The position numbers and the translations under genes were made by a program. DNA of 64,000 nt from Kordia antarctica (GTDB lineage Bacteria; Bacteroidota; Bacteroidia; Flavobacteriales; Flavobacteriaceae), in NCBI RefSeq assembly GCF_009901525.1, contig NZ_CP019288.1, positions 682,001-746,000 on the forward strand, given 5' to 3'. This document shows positions 41,395 through 50,757 of the stretch, one piece after another. Below the pieces are notes generated by a model. The model saw only the letters and a program-made list of their open reading frames with translations. It ran no database searches and was not told the origin of the DNA. Positions within the stretch are counted from its first letter, which is position 1, and each line of letters starts with the position of its first letter.

Positions 41395-41498
41395 TATTCT
41401 ACTTTTGGTAAAAGTACAATAATACACGTATGTTTTATGTTAATCTTTAGTAGAATTTACGATAGCAAACCCGATCTTAAAAAACTTATGATTAGAAT

Positions 41499-42497
41499 TT
41501 AACGACTTGTATCTCCAATGGTAAGTGTAGTGTTTAGAATAATATCACGCACAGGAGCATTGTCTGGTTTAGATTCTAAGCGCTGTAACAATACGCTTGC
41601 AGTTTGTCTACCAATTTCTTGTGGATGTTGATCTATAGAAGATATTTTAGGATACGAAAGTTCGTTTTGTGCAGCATTTACATACCCAATTAAAGAGATA
41701 TTTTTTGAGTACGTTAATCCTTGTTTTTGAATGGCACTATTACAAAGCAACGTTGCATTGATATCAGCTGTAATTAGTCCGTCAATAGCATTGTTTTGTA
41801 AAGATTTTTGTAACGTTTGTTGAAGTTCATTTAAGTCCTCAGTTGCTATGATTACTGGGTTTTTAGCTTTTGACAGATATCCATCTTCGCGCAAGCGTCC
41901 AACAATTAATGTTGGAATAGAAGATACAAACGCAATTTTTTTACACCCTTTTTCTTCTAAATATTCATACGCACTTACAATACTATCGTAATCATTTATA
42001 TGAACAACATCAAATCCGAGTGGTTGCATTGGAATACGATCAAATAATACTAATGGAATTCCTCTTTGTTTAATGTCAATAATGTGATCAAATGTTTTCT
42101 TTTTGTTGGTTTCTTCAGCAATACAGATTAGAATTCCGTCCACATTTCCTTTCGAGAAATAGTCCAAACATTCTTTTTCTTTTTGAATACTTTCATTGCT
42201 GAAAAAAGTAATGATATTGTATTTTGATGAACTTACTATTTCATCAATTCCTTTTAATACAGATGCAAAAAATGGATTTTCAATACTCGGAATTACCACA
42301 CCTATTTGCATCGTTTCTTGCTTTTGCAAACGTACCGCAATAGGATTTGGCGAATAGCCTCTTAGTTTGGCAAGATTCTTTACACGTTCTTTTGTTTGCG
42401 CACTTATTTCTTCACTATTGTTCAATGATTTTGAAACCGTAGATACAGATATATTCAATTCTTTTGCTAATGATTTTAAAGAAACTACGTTTTTCAT
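41499..42497 (-). CDS. LacI-family transcriptional regulator
   Basis: 332 aa. N-terminal HTH VSLKSLAKELNISVSTVSKSLNN and hinge NPIAVRLQKQ, then a periplasmic-binding-protein-like sensor (IGVVIPSIENPFFASVLKGI, LFDRIP, SLIGYVNA). It is at the downstream end of the beta-glucan locus on the same strand, after a terminator, so it has its own promoter. It probably senses a glucan-derived sugar and represses or activates the locus; inferred from position. An 8-bp inverted repeat lies in its upstream region. Confidence 0.93.
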   Translation of the reverse strand: MKNVVSLKSLAKELNISVSTVSKSLNNSEEISAQTKERVKNLAKLRGYSPNPIAVRLQKQETMQIGVVIPSIENPFFASVLKGIDEIVSSSKYNIITFFSNESIQKEKECLDYFSKGNVDGILICIAEETNKKKTFDHIIDIKQRGIPLVLFDRIPMQPLGFDVVHINDYDSIVSAYEYLEEKGCKKIAFVSSIPTLIVGRLREDGYLSKAKNPVIIATEDLNELQQTLQKSLQNNAIDGLITADINATLLCNSAIQKQGLTYSKNISLIGYVNAAQNELSYPKISSIDQHPQEIGRQTASVLLQRLESKPDNAPVRDIILNTTLTIGDTSR

Positions 42498-42531
42498 TTA
42501 TTGAGATTTAGTTTTTTTCCAATTTTACAGG

Positions 42532-42570
42532 AATATGTAAAGTTAGTGAATTGACTTATACTTGTAAAAT
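42532..42570. promoter_or_regulatory. Inverted repeat ATTTTACA...TGTAAAAT upstream of LacI gene
   Basis: Two perfect 8-bp arms (42532-42539 and 42563-42570) separated by 23 bases, between the terminator and the LacI start. Could be an operator pair for autoregulation; the arms are AT-rich, so chance is possible. Confidence 0.3.
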
Positions 42571-42573
42571 ATA

Positions 42574-42607
42574 AAAAAGTGTGTCTATTTTCATAAACAC
42601 ACTTTTT
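42574..42607 (-). terminator. Intrinsic terminator at the end of the beta-glucan operon
   Basis: 11-bp stem AAAAAGTGTGT with its complement, 12-base loop, T-run in the minus direction. 22 bases after the stop of the 776-aa gene. Confidence 0.88.
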
Positions 42608-42629
42608 ATAGATATTAAAAAATTTATAT

Positions 42630-44960
42630 TTAGTTTTTCACTAATTTGATACTACTTAAACCTTTTTCAGATTGAATTTTGGCAAAATAGATTCCATTTT
42701 TCAACGAAGAACCATCAATAGTAACTTGAGAAGCATTTGGTGCTAATGTTAATACTTGTCTTCCTGCGATATCATATACTTGTACAGCTTTTATAATTAC
42801 ATTATCAGCTACAACATTCCATGAATCATTTGTTGGATTTGGATATGTTTTGAACGTAGATGCAGTAAATTCTTCTGTACTTAGTACCGTATTTTTATGG
42901 AAATAGATATTATCAACATAAACAACACCTAAGTTAGAAGTGATTAAGAATTGAGCTAAATCATCTCTTGTTAAGTTATTAGAGAAACTTGTAGCAATTG
43001 GAACATCAATAGAAACCCAAGTTCCTGTTGCTAATGGTGGCGTACTTCCTCCATTTATGTTTAATTCCATAGCTGAAACTTCACCATTAGTTCCGCCCCA
43101 TTGTGAGAATTTAGAGTTGAACACTTTCCCTGTTAAATCTGAGTTGTCTGTCCAGAAATCCATATGAAAATGTGTCATCCCAGAAGCATCAATTCTATTG
43201 TTTATGAATTCAACTCCGATGAAGTTTGTAAATGTAATTTTTTTGATATCATCACCAAAAGCAACTACATCTTCAGAAGTAGAATCGTCAAACGAAGCAT
43301 TCCAAGTTTCAATTGTCGTGTTTGTATATACATTACTGTATAATGATATTACATCTGCTGCAGGTCTGTTTGGCGGTGTTGGAGCTGCCATTGTAGGTCC
43401 TACTACTGCAAATGAAACTGTATATGTTTCTGTAACCGCACCATTTTGAGAAACGACTACAACTGTTGCATCACCTGGAATAGTTGGCGCTTGATTTATA
43501 GTTACACTCGTAACACTTGGATCCGTTGGAGTTGCCGTCGTAATTTGTGGAATTACTGTTGTTCCTGGAGCTAAATCCATTGTGTAATTAGTTGTTCCTG
43601 AAGAAAAACCAGCTAATGGAGTGCTATCAATTTCTAGCGCACTTAATGAAGCATCAGAACCTGGTGCTGTTGGATTTTTCCAGAAATATAAGTTGTCTAC
43701 ATAAATAGCATCAGAACCTGAGCCACCTCCGTCAAACTTAAATTGTATTGCTGAAGTAGGATCTCCTGTAATTCCTGAAACAGGAATATCTACACTAATC
43801 CAAGTACCTGAACCTGTGTTTGTAATTGGATGTGCAATTTCTCCTCCTGAACTAATTACAAAAACATTAGGATTAAAAGTTCCATTTATCCAAATATCAA
43901 CATGTAAAAACTCCATTGATGAAATATCTTGTGTACTTCCATATTGATTTCCTTGGTAATTAAAGTTTGGATATGCCAACACTATATTACCAGTTCCTGG
44001 ATCAAAAGCTGTATTTGCTGAACCAAAACCAGATTGGCTCCAATTTGGATTGAAATCTGTACCAGCAACGTTTGTATATGCACCACTGAAAATAGAAATT
44101 ACATCTACGCTATTTCTAGCAATTGGATCTGTAGCATTGTCCATTGGTGATGGTTCTAAATTGTCATTAAAAGATACAGTATATGTTTGCATCACACTTC
44201 CATTTTGAGAAGTAACTAATACGGTAGCATCTCCAGGAATTGCTGGTGCTTGTGTAATATTTACCATCGCATTTGAATCTGTTGGTGTTGCTGTTGTAAT
44301 CTGTGGAACTACTGTTGTTCCTGGCGCTAATTCTACGGTGTAATTTGTTACTCCAGAAGCAAAACCAGTTAATGGTGTACTGTCAATTTCTAACGCACTT
44401 AATGTAGCATCTGTTCCTGATGCCGAAGGATTTTTCCAGAAGTATAAATTGTCAACATAAATACCATCTGTAGATCCATTTCCTCCATCAAACTTAAATT
44501 GTATTGCTGAAGAAGTATCTCCTGTAATTCCTGCAACAGGAATATCTACACTAATCCAAGTACCTGAACCTGTGTTTGTAATTGGATGTGCAATTTCTCC
44601 TCCAGAGCTAATTACAAAAACATTTGGGTTAAAAGTTCCATCTACCCAAATATCAACGTGTAAAAACTCCATTGATGAAATGTCTTGCGTACTTCCAAAT
44701 TGATTTCCTTGATAATTAAAGTTTGGATACGCCAACACTATATTACCAGTTCCTGGATCAAAAGCTGTATTTGCTGTACCAAAACCAGATTGACTCCAAT
44801 TTGGGTTATAATCTGTACCAGCAACATCTGTATATGGGCCACTAAAAATGGAAATTACATCTGCACTAACTCTTGCTGGTGGATCTGTGGCATTATCTGT
44901 TGGTTGCGCAATCGCAAATGTTCCAACGAATAAGCATACTAAAAAAATAATTTTTTTCAT
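42630..44960 (-). CDS. T9SS-secreted multi-domain glucan-binding-like protein
   Basis: 776 aa. Signal peptide at 1-18. Three copies of a CBM-like module of about 160 aa (about 22-178, 270-430, 525-690), each starting near 'R..ADVIS(I/L)(F/Y)S..Y' and ending 'YVDN(L/I)YF(W/H)KN'. Two cadherin-like beta-sandwich spacers ('LSALEIDSTPL.GF.SG..NYT') lie between them. The end is a T9SS type A sorting domain (FKTYPNPTNDSWNV, GIYFAKI). No catalytic domain is seen. The first two modules are about 90% alike. It likely holds beta-glucan at the surface; the module is shared with the SusD-adjacent lipoprotein. Confidence 0.85.
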   Translation of the reverse strand: MKKIIFLVCLFVGTFAIAQPTDNATDPPARVSADVISIFSGPYTDVAGTDYNPNWSQSGFGTANTAFDPGTGNIVLAYPNFNYQGNQFGSTQDISSMEFLHVDIWVDGTFNPNVFVISSGGEIAHPITNTGSGTWISVDIPVAGITGDTSSAIQFKFDGGNGSTDGIYVDNLYFWKNPSASGTDATLSALEIDSTPLTGFASGVTNYTVELAPGTTVVPQITTATPTDSNAMVNITQAPAIPGDATVLVTSQNGSVMQTYTVSFNDNLEPSPMDNATDPIARNSVDVISIFSGAYTNVAGTDFNPNWSQSGFGSANTAFDPGTGNIVLAYPNFNYQGNQYGSTQDISSMEFLHVDIWINGTFNPNVFVISSGGEIAHPITNTGSGTWISVDIPVSGITGDPTSAIQFKFDGGGSGSDAIYVDNLYFWKNPTAPGSDASLSALEIDSTPLAGFSSGTTNYTMDLAPGTTVIPQITTATPTDPSVTSVTINQAPTIPGDATVVVVSQNGAVTETYTVSFAVVGPTMAAPTPPNRPAADVISLYSNVYTNTTIETWNASFDDSTSEDVVAFGDDIKKITFTNFIGVEFINNRIDASGMTHFHMDFWTDNSDLTGKVFNSKFSQWGGTNGEVSAMELNINGGSTPPLATGTWVSIDVPIATSFSNNLTRDDLAQFLITSNLGVVYVDNIYFHKNTVLSTEEFTASTFKTYPNPTNDSWNVVADNVIIKAVQVYDIAGRQVLTLAPNASQVTIDGSSLKNGIYFAKIQSEKGLSSIKLVKN

Positions 44961-44974
44961 AATAGTTTTCTGTT

Positions 44975-45859
44975 TTAAAATTTAAAATTTCCGTGTTTGT
45001 CCCAAAGTCCCCAATAGGCTCCAACATCGCCTTCGTCTCCTACTTTCCAAGATTCATCGAATGATGAGAAGTAAAAAATGTCAATGTCTTCTTCTTGAGA
45101 CCATTTTTGAGTGTTAATAAAGTATTTAATTGCATTTGTGTCTGATGGAAAAGCTCCTTCAAGGTTTGTACCTTTGTTTGGCCAACCAGTTTCAGTAATG
45201 ATAACTTTTTTACCATTTCCAGCACGAAGCGCTCGGTTATACATATCTTTCATGTATAATAGCGAATAATCTTGATCGCAACCTTCCCAAAAAGGGTAAC
45301 AGTTTGCTAAGATTACATCACAAGCTTCCGTGATTGCTGGACGTTCTGTGAATTCACAATAAGTATCTACATAGCCTACTGGAATTCCTTTAATTTGTTT
45401 TTTTGTATCATATATGAATTTTAGTAATTCTTCTTCTGTTAAATCGCCTCGGTACATAACTTCATTTCCAACGGCTGCAATGTCTACATATCCTTTCTTA
45501 GCAAGTGTAACGAGTCCTTCAATTTCCGCTTCGTTTATTTCTGGATTGTCTCCTAACCAAGCGCCAACTAAGGTTTTCATTCCTAGTTCTTTGGCAATTT
45601 TAGGAACCAACTCGTTTCCTTCTGTACATGAAAATGAACGTACCCAATTGGTGTATGGTTTGATGACTTCTAAACGACGTCTTATTTGTGCTTCCGAAAG
45701 TGTGTCACCTGGCTCTTGTCCTTCTTCATATGGACTAAAACACAATCCGTGCATTCCTCCGTCCAGACTTTTTCGCCATAGCGCTTTTAGATCATCAAAG
45801 GATTTTCCTTCAAAGTCTAAGGATGCTAATGCGAAAAATTTTTCTTCTCTAAAAGACAT
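44975..45859 (-). CDS. GH17 beta-1,3-glucanase-like enzyme, no signal peptide (copy 3)
   Basis: 294 aa TIM barrel of GH17. Acid/base Glu133 in AVGNEV and nucleophile Glu223 in ITETGWP; further GH17 marks are VRSFSCTEGNE and YFSSFDESWK near the end. It has no signal peptide, so it is expected in the cytoplasm, acting on imported short beta-1,3-glucans (hydrolysis or transglycosylation). It is one of three related GH17 domains in a row and starts 13 bp after the previous stop. Confidence 0.93.
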   Translation of the reverse strand: MSFREEKFFALASLDFEGKSFDDLKALWRKSLDGGMHGLCFSPYEEGQEPGDTLSEAQIRRRLEVIKPYTNWVRSFSCTEGNELVPKIAKELGMKTLVGAWLGDNPEINEAEIEGLVTLAKKGYVDIAAVGNEVMYRGDLTEEELLKFIYDTKKQIKGIPVGYVDTYCEFTERPAITEACDVILANCYPFWEGCDQDYSLLYMKDMYNRALRAGNGKKVIITETGWPNKGTNLEGAFPSDTNAIKYFINTQKWSQEEDIDIFYFSSFDESWKVGDEGDVGAYWGLWDKHGNFKF

Positions 45860-45872
45860 GTTTAGTTATTGG

Positions 45873-46781
45873 TTAAAATTTTAGTTTTTCATGCTTGTCC
45901 CAAAGTCCCCAATAGGCACCAACATCACCTTCATCTCCTGTTTTCCATGATTCATCAAATGATGAGAAATAGAAAATTTCTACGTTATCTTTGTCTGCCC
46001 AAGCTTGAGAATTAATAAAGTATTTCATGGCATTTATCTCAGAAGATTCTGCTCCTTTTAAACTACCACCTTCGCTTGGCCAACCTGTTTCTGTAATGAT
46101 GACTTTTTTACCTTGTGCTGCATGAGACGCTTGTCCGAACATTTGTTGCATATGTGCTAATGAACCATTTAGGTGGCAACCTTCCCAATATGGATAACAA
46201 TTACTTAGAATTACATCGCTGATCTCCACAAGTTCTGGATGTACTGAAAATTCATAATAAGCATCTACGTATCCTACTTCAACATTTGGCAACGCTTCTT
46301 TTACTCTTTTTATATAATCTAATAATTCTTCGAGTGTTAAATCGTTTCTGTACAGCACTTCGTTTCCAACTGCTGCAATGTCTACTACACCTTCTTTTCC
46401 TAATTGAATTAAAGCTTCAATTTCTTTTTCATTGTCTTCTTTATCATCTCCTAACCAAGCACCAACTAAGGTTTTCATTCCATGTTTTTTAGCTATTCGA
46501 GGAATGTGTTCGTTGCCTTCAATACAAGAAAAAGAACGTATCCATTTTGAATATGGCTTCAATATTTTTATTCTTCTTTCTACTTGCGCTTCGCTTATTA
46601 CATCTCCTGGCTCTTGTCCATCTTCATACATGCTAAAGCAGATGCCGTGCATACCTTTATTAAGCGCAGCTTTCCAAAGTTTTTTTAAATCTTTGATAGA
46701 ATATTTTTCAAAATCTATTCCTGAATGTTCTCTATAATTTACACCTTCGTATAAACGATAATCTTCGTCTCTATATGACAT
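45873..46781 (-). CDS. GH17 beta-1,3-glucanase-like enzyme, no signal peptide (copy 2)
   Basis: 302 aa, closely related to the next gene and to the transporter-fused domain. Glu141 in AVGNEV and Glu231 in ITETGWP are the expected catalytic pair; IRSFSCIEGNE and FSSFDESWKTGDEGDVGAYW are conserved. The N-terminus is about 8 residues longer than in copy 3, and there is no signal peptide. It likely works in the cytoplasm with its neighbours. It lies 72 bp after the fusion gene and 13 bp before copy 3. Confidence 0.93.
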   Translation of the reverse strand: MSYRDEDYRLYEGVNYREHSGIDFEKYSIKDLKKLWKAALNKGMHGICFSMYEDGQEPGDVISEAQVERRIKILKPYSKWIRSFSCIEGNEHIPRIAKKHGMKTLVGAWLGDDKEDNEKEIEALIQLGKEGVVDIAAVGNEVLYRNDLTLEELLDYIKRVKEALPNVEVGYVDAYYEFSVHPELVEISDVILSNCYPYWEGCHLNGSLAHMQQMFGQASHAAQGKKVIITETGWPSEGGSLKGAESSEINAMKYFINSQAWADKDNVEIFYFSSFDESWKTGDEGDVGAYWGLWDKHEKLKF

Positions 46782-46853
46782 TTTTTAGTTGTATTCTCTA
46801 TTAAATTTATAAGTACTGATGCTGCTTCTTTTCTTAGAAGCGCACTGTTTTTT

Positions 46854-49208
46854 TTAACTAAATTTTAATTGTTCATTTTTATCCCATATTCCCCAACGTG
46901 CTCCGACATCTCCTTCATTACGGATTTTCCATGATTCGTCAAACGATGAGAAATAATATATTTCTATGTTTTCTTCTCTTGACCATTTTTGAGTATTGAG
47001 AAAATATTTCATTGCATTTTCTGGTGAAGGAACCGCTCCATTTGTTTGCGATCCTTGATCTGGCCAACCAGTTTCTGTAATGATTACTTTTTTTCCTTTT
47101 GCTGCTTTTTGTACAAGGGCATGCATTTGTCTTAGATATATTGAAGAATTTTCAATACTGCTTCCTTCCCAAAAAGGATAACAGTTTACTAGTATTAAAT
47201 CGCAAGCGTCAATAAGTTTTGGGCGTTCTACGAATTGATAATACGCATCTACATATCCAATTGGAGTGTTTGGCAATGCTACTCTAACTCGTTGTATGTA
47301 ATCTATAATTTCCCTTTCACTTAATTCTTTTTGCATTAATACTTCATTTCCAATCACAGCAATGTCTACAAGACCACTTTTTGCTAGATTGATTAACGAA
47401 CTTATTTCTTCTTCATTACGTTTTTTATCGCTACTAATCCAAGCACCAACCATTGTTTTGAGTCCTCTTGCGCGTGCAACTTTTGGAATGAATTCGTTTC
47501 CGTCAGTACAAGAGAATGAACGTACCCATTTGGTATGCGAAGCAATAATATTTATACGTTTAACGATTTGATCTTCTGTCAATCTATCTCCAATATCTTG
47601 TCCTTCAGTATATGGACTAAAGCATAAACCGTGTATTCCTTTGTATAAAGAATCTCTGAATAGCGTTGCTAATTCGGAACTATTTTTTGAATCAAAATTG
47701 ATATCTTTTGACGTATCTATCTTTAAATTAAGACCGCCCAATGAGGAGAGTCTTGCTCCTTCATAATAAGAGGTTATGGGTTTTTTTGGTACAATTTTTC
47801 TTTTTGCTAATTCTGCGCTTATTTCTAATGCTTTTTCTTCTGTAAGATCATAGTTTCGCATTATATACATTGCGATCAACGTTCCTAAAATTGGGAATGC
47901 TGAAAAGAAAATTCGTAATCCAAGTACGGCTCCTTCTGGTTGTGTAGGTGCATTTGGTGTAAAATCAACCAAATACATAATCAATGCGCTTAATCCTCCA
48001 GCAATGGCAAAACCAAATTTTACCATCCACCAATAAATTGCTCCAAAAATTCCTTCTCTACGATGTCCGTTGTTTAGTTCGTCTAAATCACATACATCTG
48101 CTGTCATTGACATCATTAAAGTAAACAAAGCACCTATTCCGAACGAGAAGAATGGCAATGCAAATAATACCATGTAAGGTTTCCCTGGAATAAATAAAAA
48201 CCATAATAATATATATCCTATAATTGAAATCCCTTGTGAAACAATGAATGCTTTCTTTTTTCCTAATACTTTCGACATACGCGCTACAATTGGAATAACC
48301 AAAAATGTCGTAACTAATGCGCCAACACTTCCAAAAAGTGCGGGCCAAATCCATGAACCTTCTGGTCCTGTAACTCCATTAAATAAGTAGTACACAATAA
48401 TGAAAAATGAAAATCCTGCAACTGTATTAAATGCATTGAAAATTAAAAAGGTAGAAATACATAATTTTTTAAATTGTACAATTTTGAAAGCTTCTTTAAA
48501 TCCATTTAAGATTTCTTTTAAGCTTCCACTTATATTTTTCATGGTAAGTGGTGAGTAATCTTCATCTAGCGTAGATTTACTTTTGATGAAAAATGCTGGT
48601 ACCATTGCTAAAAACATACATATAATACCAACCCATACAGCCAGTGTTCTGGTGGCCACATCTGCGGAGGAAAACCAACCTTGATCATACATAATAACCC
48701 AAAACCAAGGTGCAATTACCCAAGCCCATTGTCCTATCCATTGTGCAATTGCCATGATGTTGGTACGTTCATGAAAATCATCACTCATTTCATAGCCCAT
48801 AGCTACATAAGGCACACTAAAAATGGTTAACCCTAAATAGAATACAATTGACCAAGCTAAAAAGTAATAAAAGTTATAGGTGATCCCATTATCTTTAAAT
48901 AATTGCCACATGAGTATATATCCAACTCCCATAATAATTGCTCCTAAAAAAACATAATGTCTCCTTCTTCCCCATTTAGATTTTGTATTGTCTGATATGA
49001 AACCCATGATTGGATCTGTGAATGCATCAAATATTCTGGGTAAAAAGAATAAAACAGCATATTGCAAGGTTGAAAAACCTAAATCTTGTACTAATACAAC
49101 CATGAAAATACCTAAGGCGGCAGGGAACATTTGATTCGCTAACATTCCTAAGCCAAAAGCAATTTTTTGACTCATGGGTACTTTGTTTGAAGAACTTGTT
49201 TTACTCAT
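46854..49208 (-). CDS. MFS/GPH sugar transporter fused to a GH17 domain
   Basis: 784 aa. Residues 1-470 form a 12-helix glycoside-pentoside-hexuronide type MFS transporter (FFLPRIFDAFTDPIMGFISDNT, KWGRRRHYV, DLDELNNGHRREGIFGA). A linker of about 20 residues leads to a GH17 domain (about 490-784) with both catalytic Glu (VIGNEVL and ITETGWPDQ) and the YFSSFDESWK block. With 12 helices both ends face the cytoplasm, so the glycosidase would act on the incoming sugar. The frame is unbroken across the junction. Probable import and immediate processing of beta-glucan oligosaccharides. Confidence 0.92.
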   Translation of the reverse strand: MSKTSSSNKVPMSQKIAFGLGMLANQMFPAALGIFMVVLVQDLGFSTLQYAVLFFLPRIFDAFTDPIMGFISDNTKSKWGRRRHYVFLGAIIMGVGYILMWQLFKDNGITYNFYYFLAWSIVFYLGLTIFSVPYVAMGYEMSDDFHERTNIMAIAQWIGQWAWVIAPWFWVIMYDQGWFSSADVATRTLAVWVGIICMFLAMVPAFFIKSKSTLDEDYSPLTMKNISGSLKEILNGFKEAFKIVQFKKLCISTFLIFNAFNTVAGFSFFIIVYYLFNGVTGPEGSWIWPALFGSVGALVTTFLVIPIVARMSKVLGKKKAFIVSQGISIIGYILLWFLFIPGKPYMVLFALPFFSFGIGALFTLMMSMTADVCDLDELNNGHRREGIFGAIYWWMVKFGFAIAGGLSALIMYLVDFTPNAPTQPEGAVLGLRIFFSAFPILGTLIAMYIMRNYDLTEEKALEISAELAKRKIVPKKPITSYYEGARLSSLGGLNLKIDTSKDINFDSKNSSELATLFRDSLYKGIHGLCFSPYTEGQDIGDRLTEDQIVKRINIIASHTKWVRSFSCTDGNEFIPKVARARGLKTMVGAWISSDKKRNEEEISSLINLAKSGLVDIAVIGNEVLMQKELSEREIIDYIQRVRVALPNTPIGYVDAYYQFVERPKLIDACDLILVNCYPFWEGSSIENSSIYLRQMHALVQKAAKGKKVIITETGWPDQGSQTNGAVPSPENAMKYFLNTQKWSREENIEIYYFSSFDESWKIRNEGDVGARWGIWDKNEQLKFS

Positions 49209-49219
49209 TAATGGTGGTT

Positions 49220-50755
49220 TTAGTTGGCTATGATGATGGTTTGTAATGCTTGTGGGTTTATAGATATATTTTTTACTTTTTCTCCTAGTTTGAGTGAAAA
49301 GTGTTTTTTACTTGTTCCTTCATTGAAAACAACTACTGCAATAGTTCCGTCAGGATTTTGCGCCGCAGTTACCATCAAATCTTTGTCAGTATTGTTTGCG
49401 TCAATTACTTTTGCGCCTGGACGAATGTATTTGCTAAAGTGTGCCATTGTGTAATATAAAGGCGTCATATAAACTTCATCATTTTCAGGGTCGACAATGA
49501 TTGGCGCAACACACCAATTTTTGAACCAATTTGGTCCGCCTTGTTTGTCCAACACCATATTCCAGTCTACCCAACCGTCAACCCAATTGTTTAGGCAGCC
49601 GATAATATCTCGCGCATAGCGATTTACGGGTGCATATTTTGGATGCAAGTGTTTGTCTTTTTCACTTGCCCAATCCCAGCCCCAATCTGTTGCTTCTTTT
49701 TTCCAATACCAAGCATCATTTTTCCATTCAGGAACTTGTGAGTCTACACAACCTTCTGTCTCAATTAGGTATTTGTTTGGTGCTTTGTTGTGTCCGTATT
49801 GTAATGCTTCTGGAAAGAAATCAAAAGTACTTTCATACCAGTGAATTGCAATTCCGTCAAAGTATTTTGAAGACGCTTCATCTTTATACATCGCATCAAC
49901 CCATTCTTTGATTCCAGCTCTGTTTTGATCGTATCCTAAGATTTTCACATCTCCTTTTCCGTCTGCTTCTAGTTTTGGTCCTAAATGGTTTTGAACCAAA
50001 TTTGTCATTTCTTCTGGCGAAAAGTGCATGCTTTCCCAGTTGTTTCCGTTTCCGTGTGGTTCATTCACAACTGTAATTCCCCAAATATCTATTCCTTCCG
50101 CTTTGTAAGCATCTAAGTATTTTGAGAAGAATAATGAATAGACGTCATTGTATTTTGGTAATAGTTTCCCACCAACATATTTTTTGTTGTCTTTCATCCA
50201 AGGCGGCGCAGTCCAAGGTGACGCAATGATTTTGAATCCGTCTTCGGAGGCTTTCATTGCATCTTTTATCATCGGAATTAAATCATCTTTGTCTTCTTTA
50301 ATAGAAAAATGTTCCAACGTCATATCATCAGCAACTGGCGCATATGTATAGTTATTTAATGAAAAATCACAAGAACTTATATGTGTTCGGGTAAGTGAGT
50401 AGCGCGCGCCATCGTCTCCGAAGTATGCTTGAATGATTTTATCTCGGTTTCCTTTACTGAGTTTATTCAACAAATACGCTGACGATTCTGTAAATGAACC
50501 TCCAAAACCAGTGATTGTTTGGTATTGTTTTTCTGGCGAAAGTACTATTTCAGAAACCTGTATAAGCGTATCGTTTTCCGCCGTTTTAAATTCAGTGAGT
50601 TGCGTTAATTTGTTTCCGCTTTCTGAAGTTTCAAATACGTCTGCTTGCATTATTGATTGTTTAGTTTTATTAGCAGTTACAGCGATCTGTGTGGTTTTAC
50701 ATGCTACAACTGTAATGAGCAACATTAGAAAACTATATTTTGTTACGTTTTTCAT
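49220..50755 (-). CDS. GH30 beta-glucanase lipoprotein
   Basis: 511 aa. Lipobox VVAC with Cys19, then a GH30 barrel with its side beta domain. Acid/base Glu232 in VVNEPHGN; nucleophile probably Glu334 in ETEGC. Other family blocks: GFGGSFTESSAY, ASPWTAPPWMKDN, GIAIHWYE and NWVDGWVDWNM. In laminarin loci GH30 enzymes usually remove beta-1,6-linked branches. It is outer-membrane or periplasmic. It starts 2 bases after the GH17 lipoprotein stop. Confidence 0.93.
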   Translation of the reverse strand: MKNVTKYSFLMLLITVVACKTTQIAVTANKTKQSIMQADVFETSESGNKLTQLTEFKTAENDTLIQVSEIVLSPEKQYQTITGFGGSFTESSAYLLNKLSKGNRDKIIQAYFGDDGARYSLTRTHISSCDFSLNNYTYAPVADDMTLEHFSIKEDKDDLIPMIKDAMKASEDGFKIIASPWTAPPWMKDNKKYVGGKLLPKYNDVYSLFFSKYLDAYKAEGIDIWGITVVNEPHGNGNNWESMHFSPEEMTNLVQNHLGPKLEADGKGDVKILGYDQNRAGIKEWVDAMYKDEASSKYFDGIAIHWYESTFDFFPEALQYGHNKAPNKYLIETEGCVDSQVPEWKNDAWYWKKEATDWGWDWASEKDKHLHPKYAPVNRYARDIIGCLNNWVDGWVDWNMVLDKQGGPNWFKNWCVAPIIVDPENDEVYMTPLYYTMAHFSKYIRPGAKVIDANNTDKDLMVTAAQNPDGTIAVVVFNEGTSKKHFSLKLGEKVKNISINPQALQTIIIAN

Positions 50756-50757
50756 AA

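Noticed and set aside
45414-45884. 156-aa open frame on the plus strand
   Set aside because: Antisense to GH17; similar shadows occur at the same place in the other GH17 copies, as expected from shared sequence.
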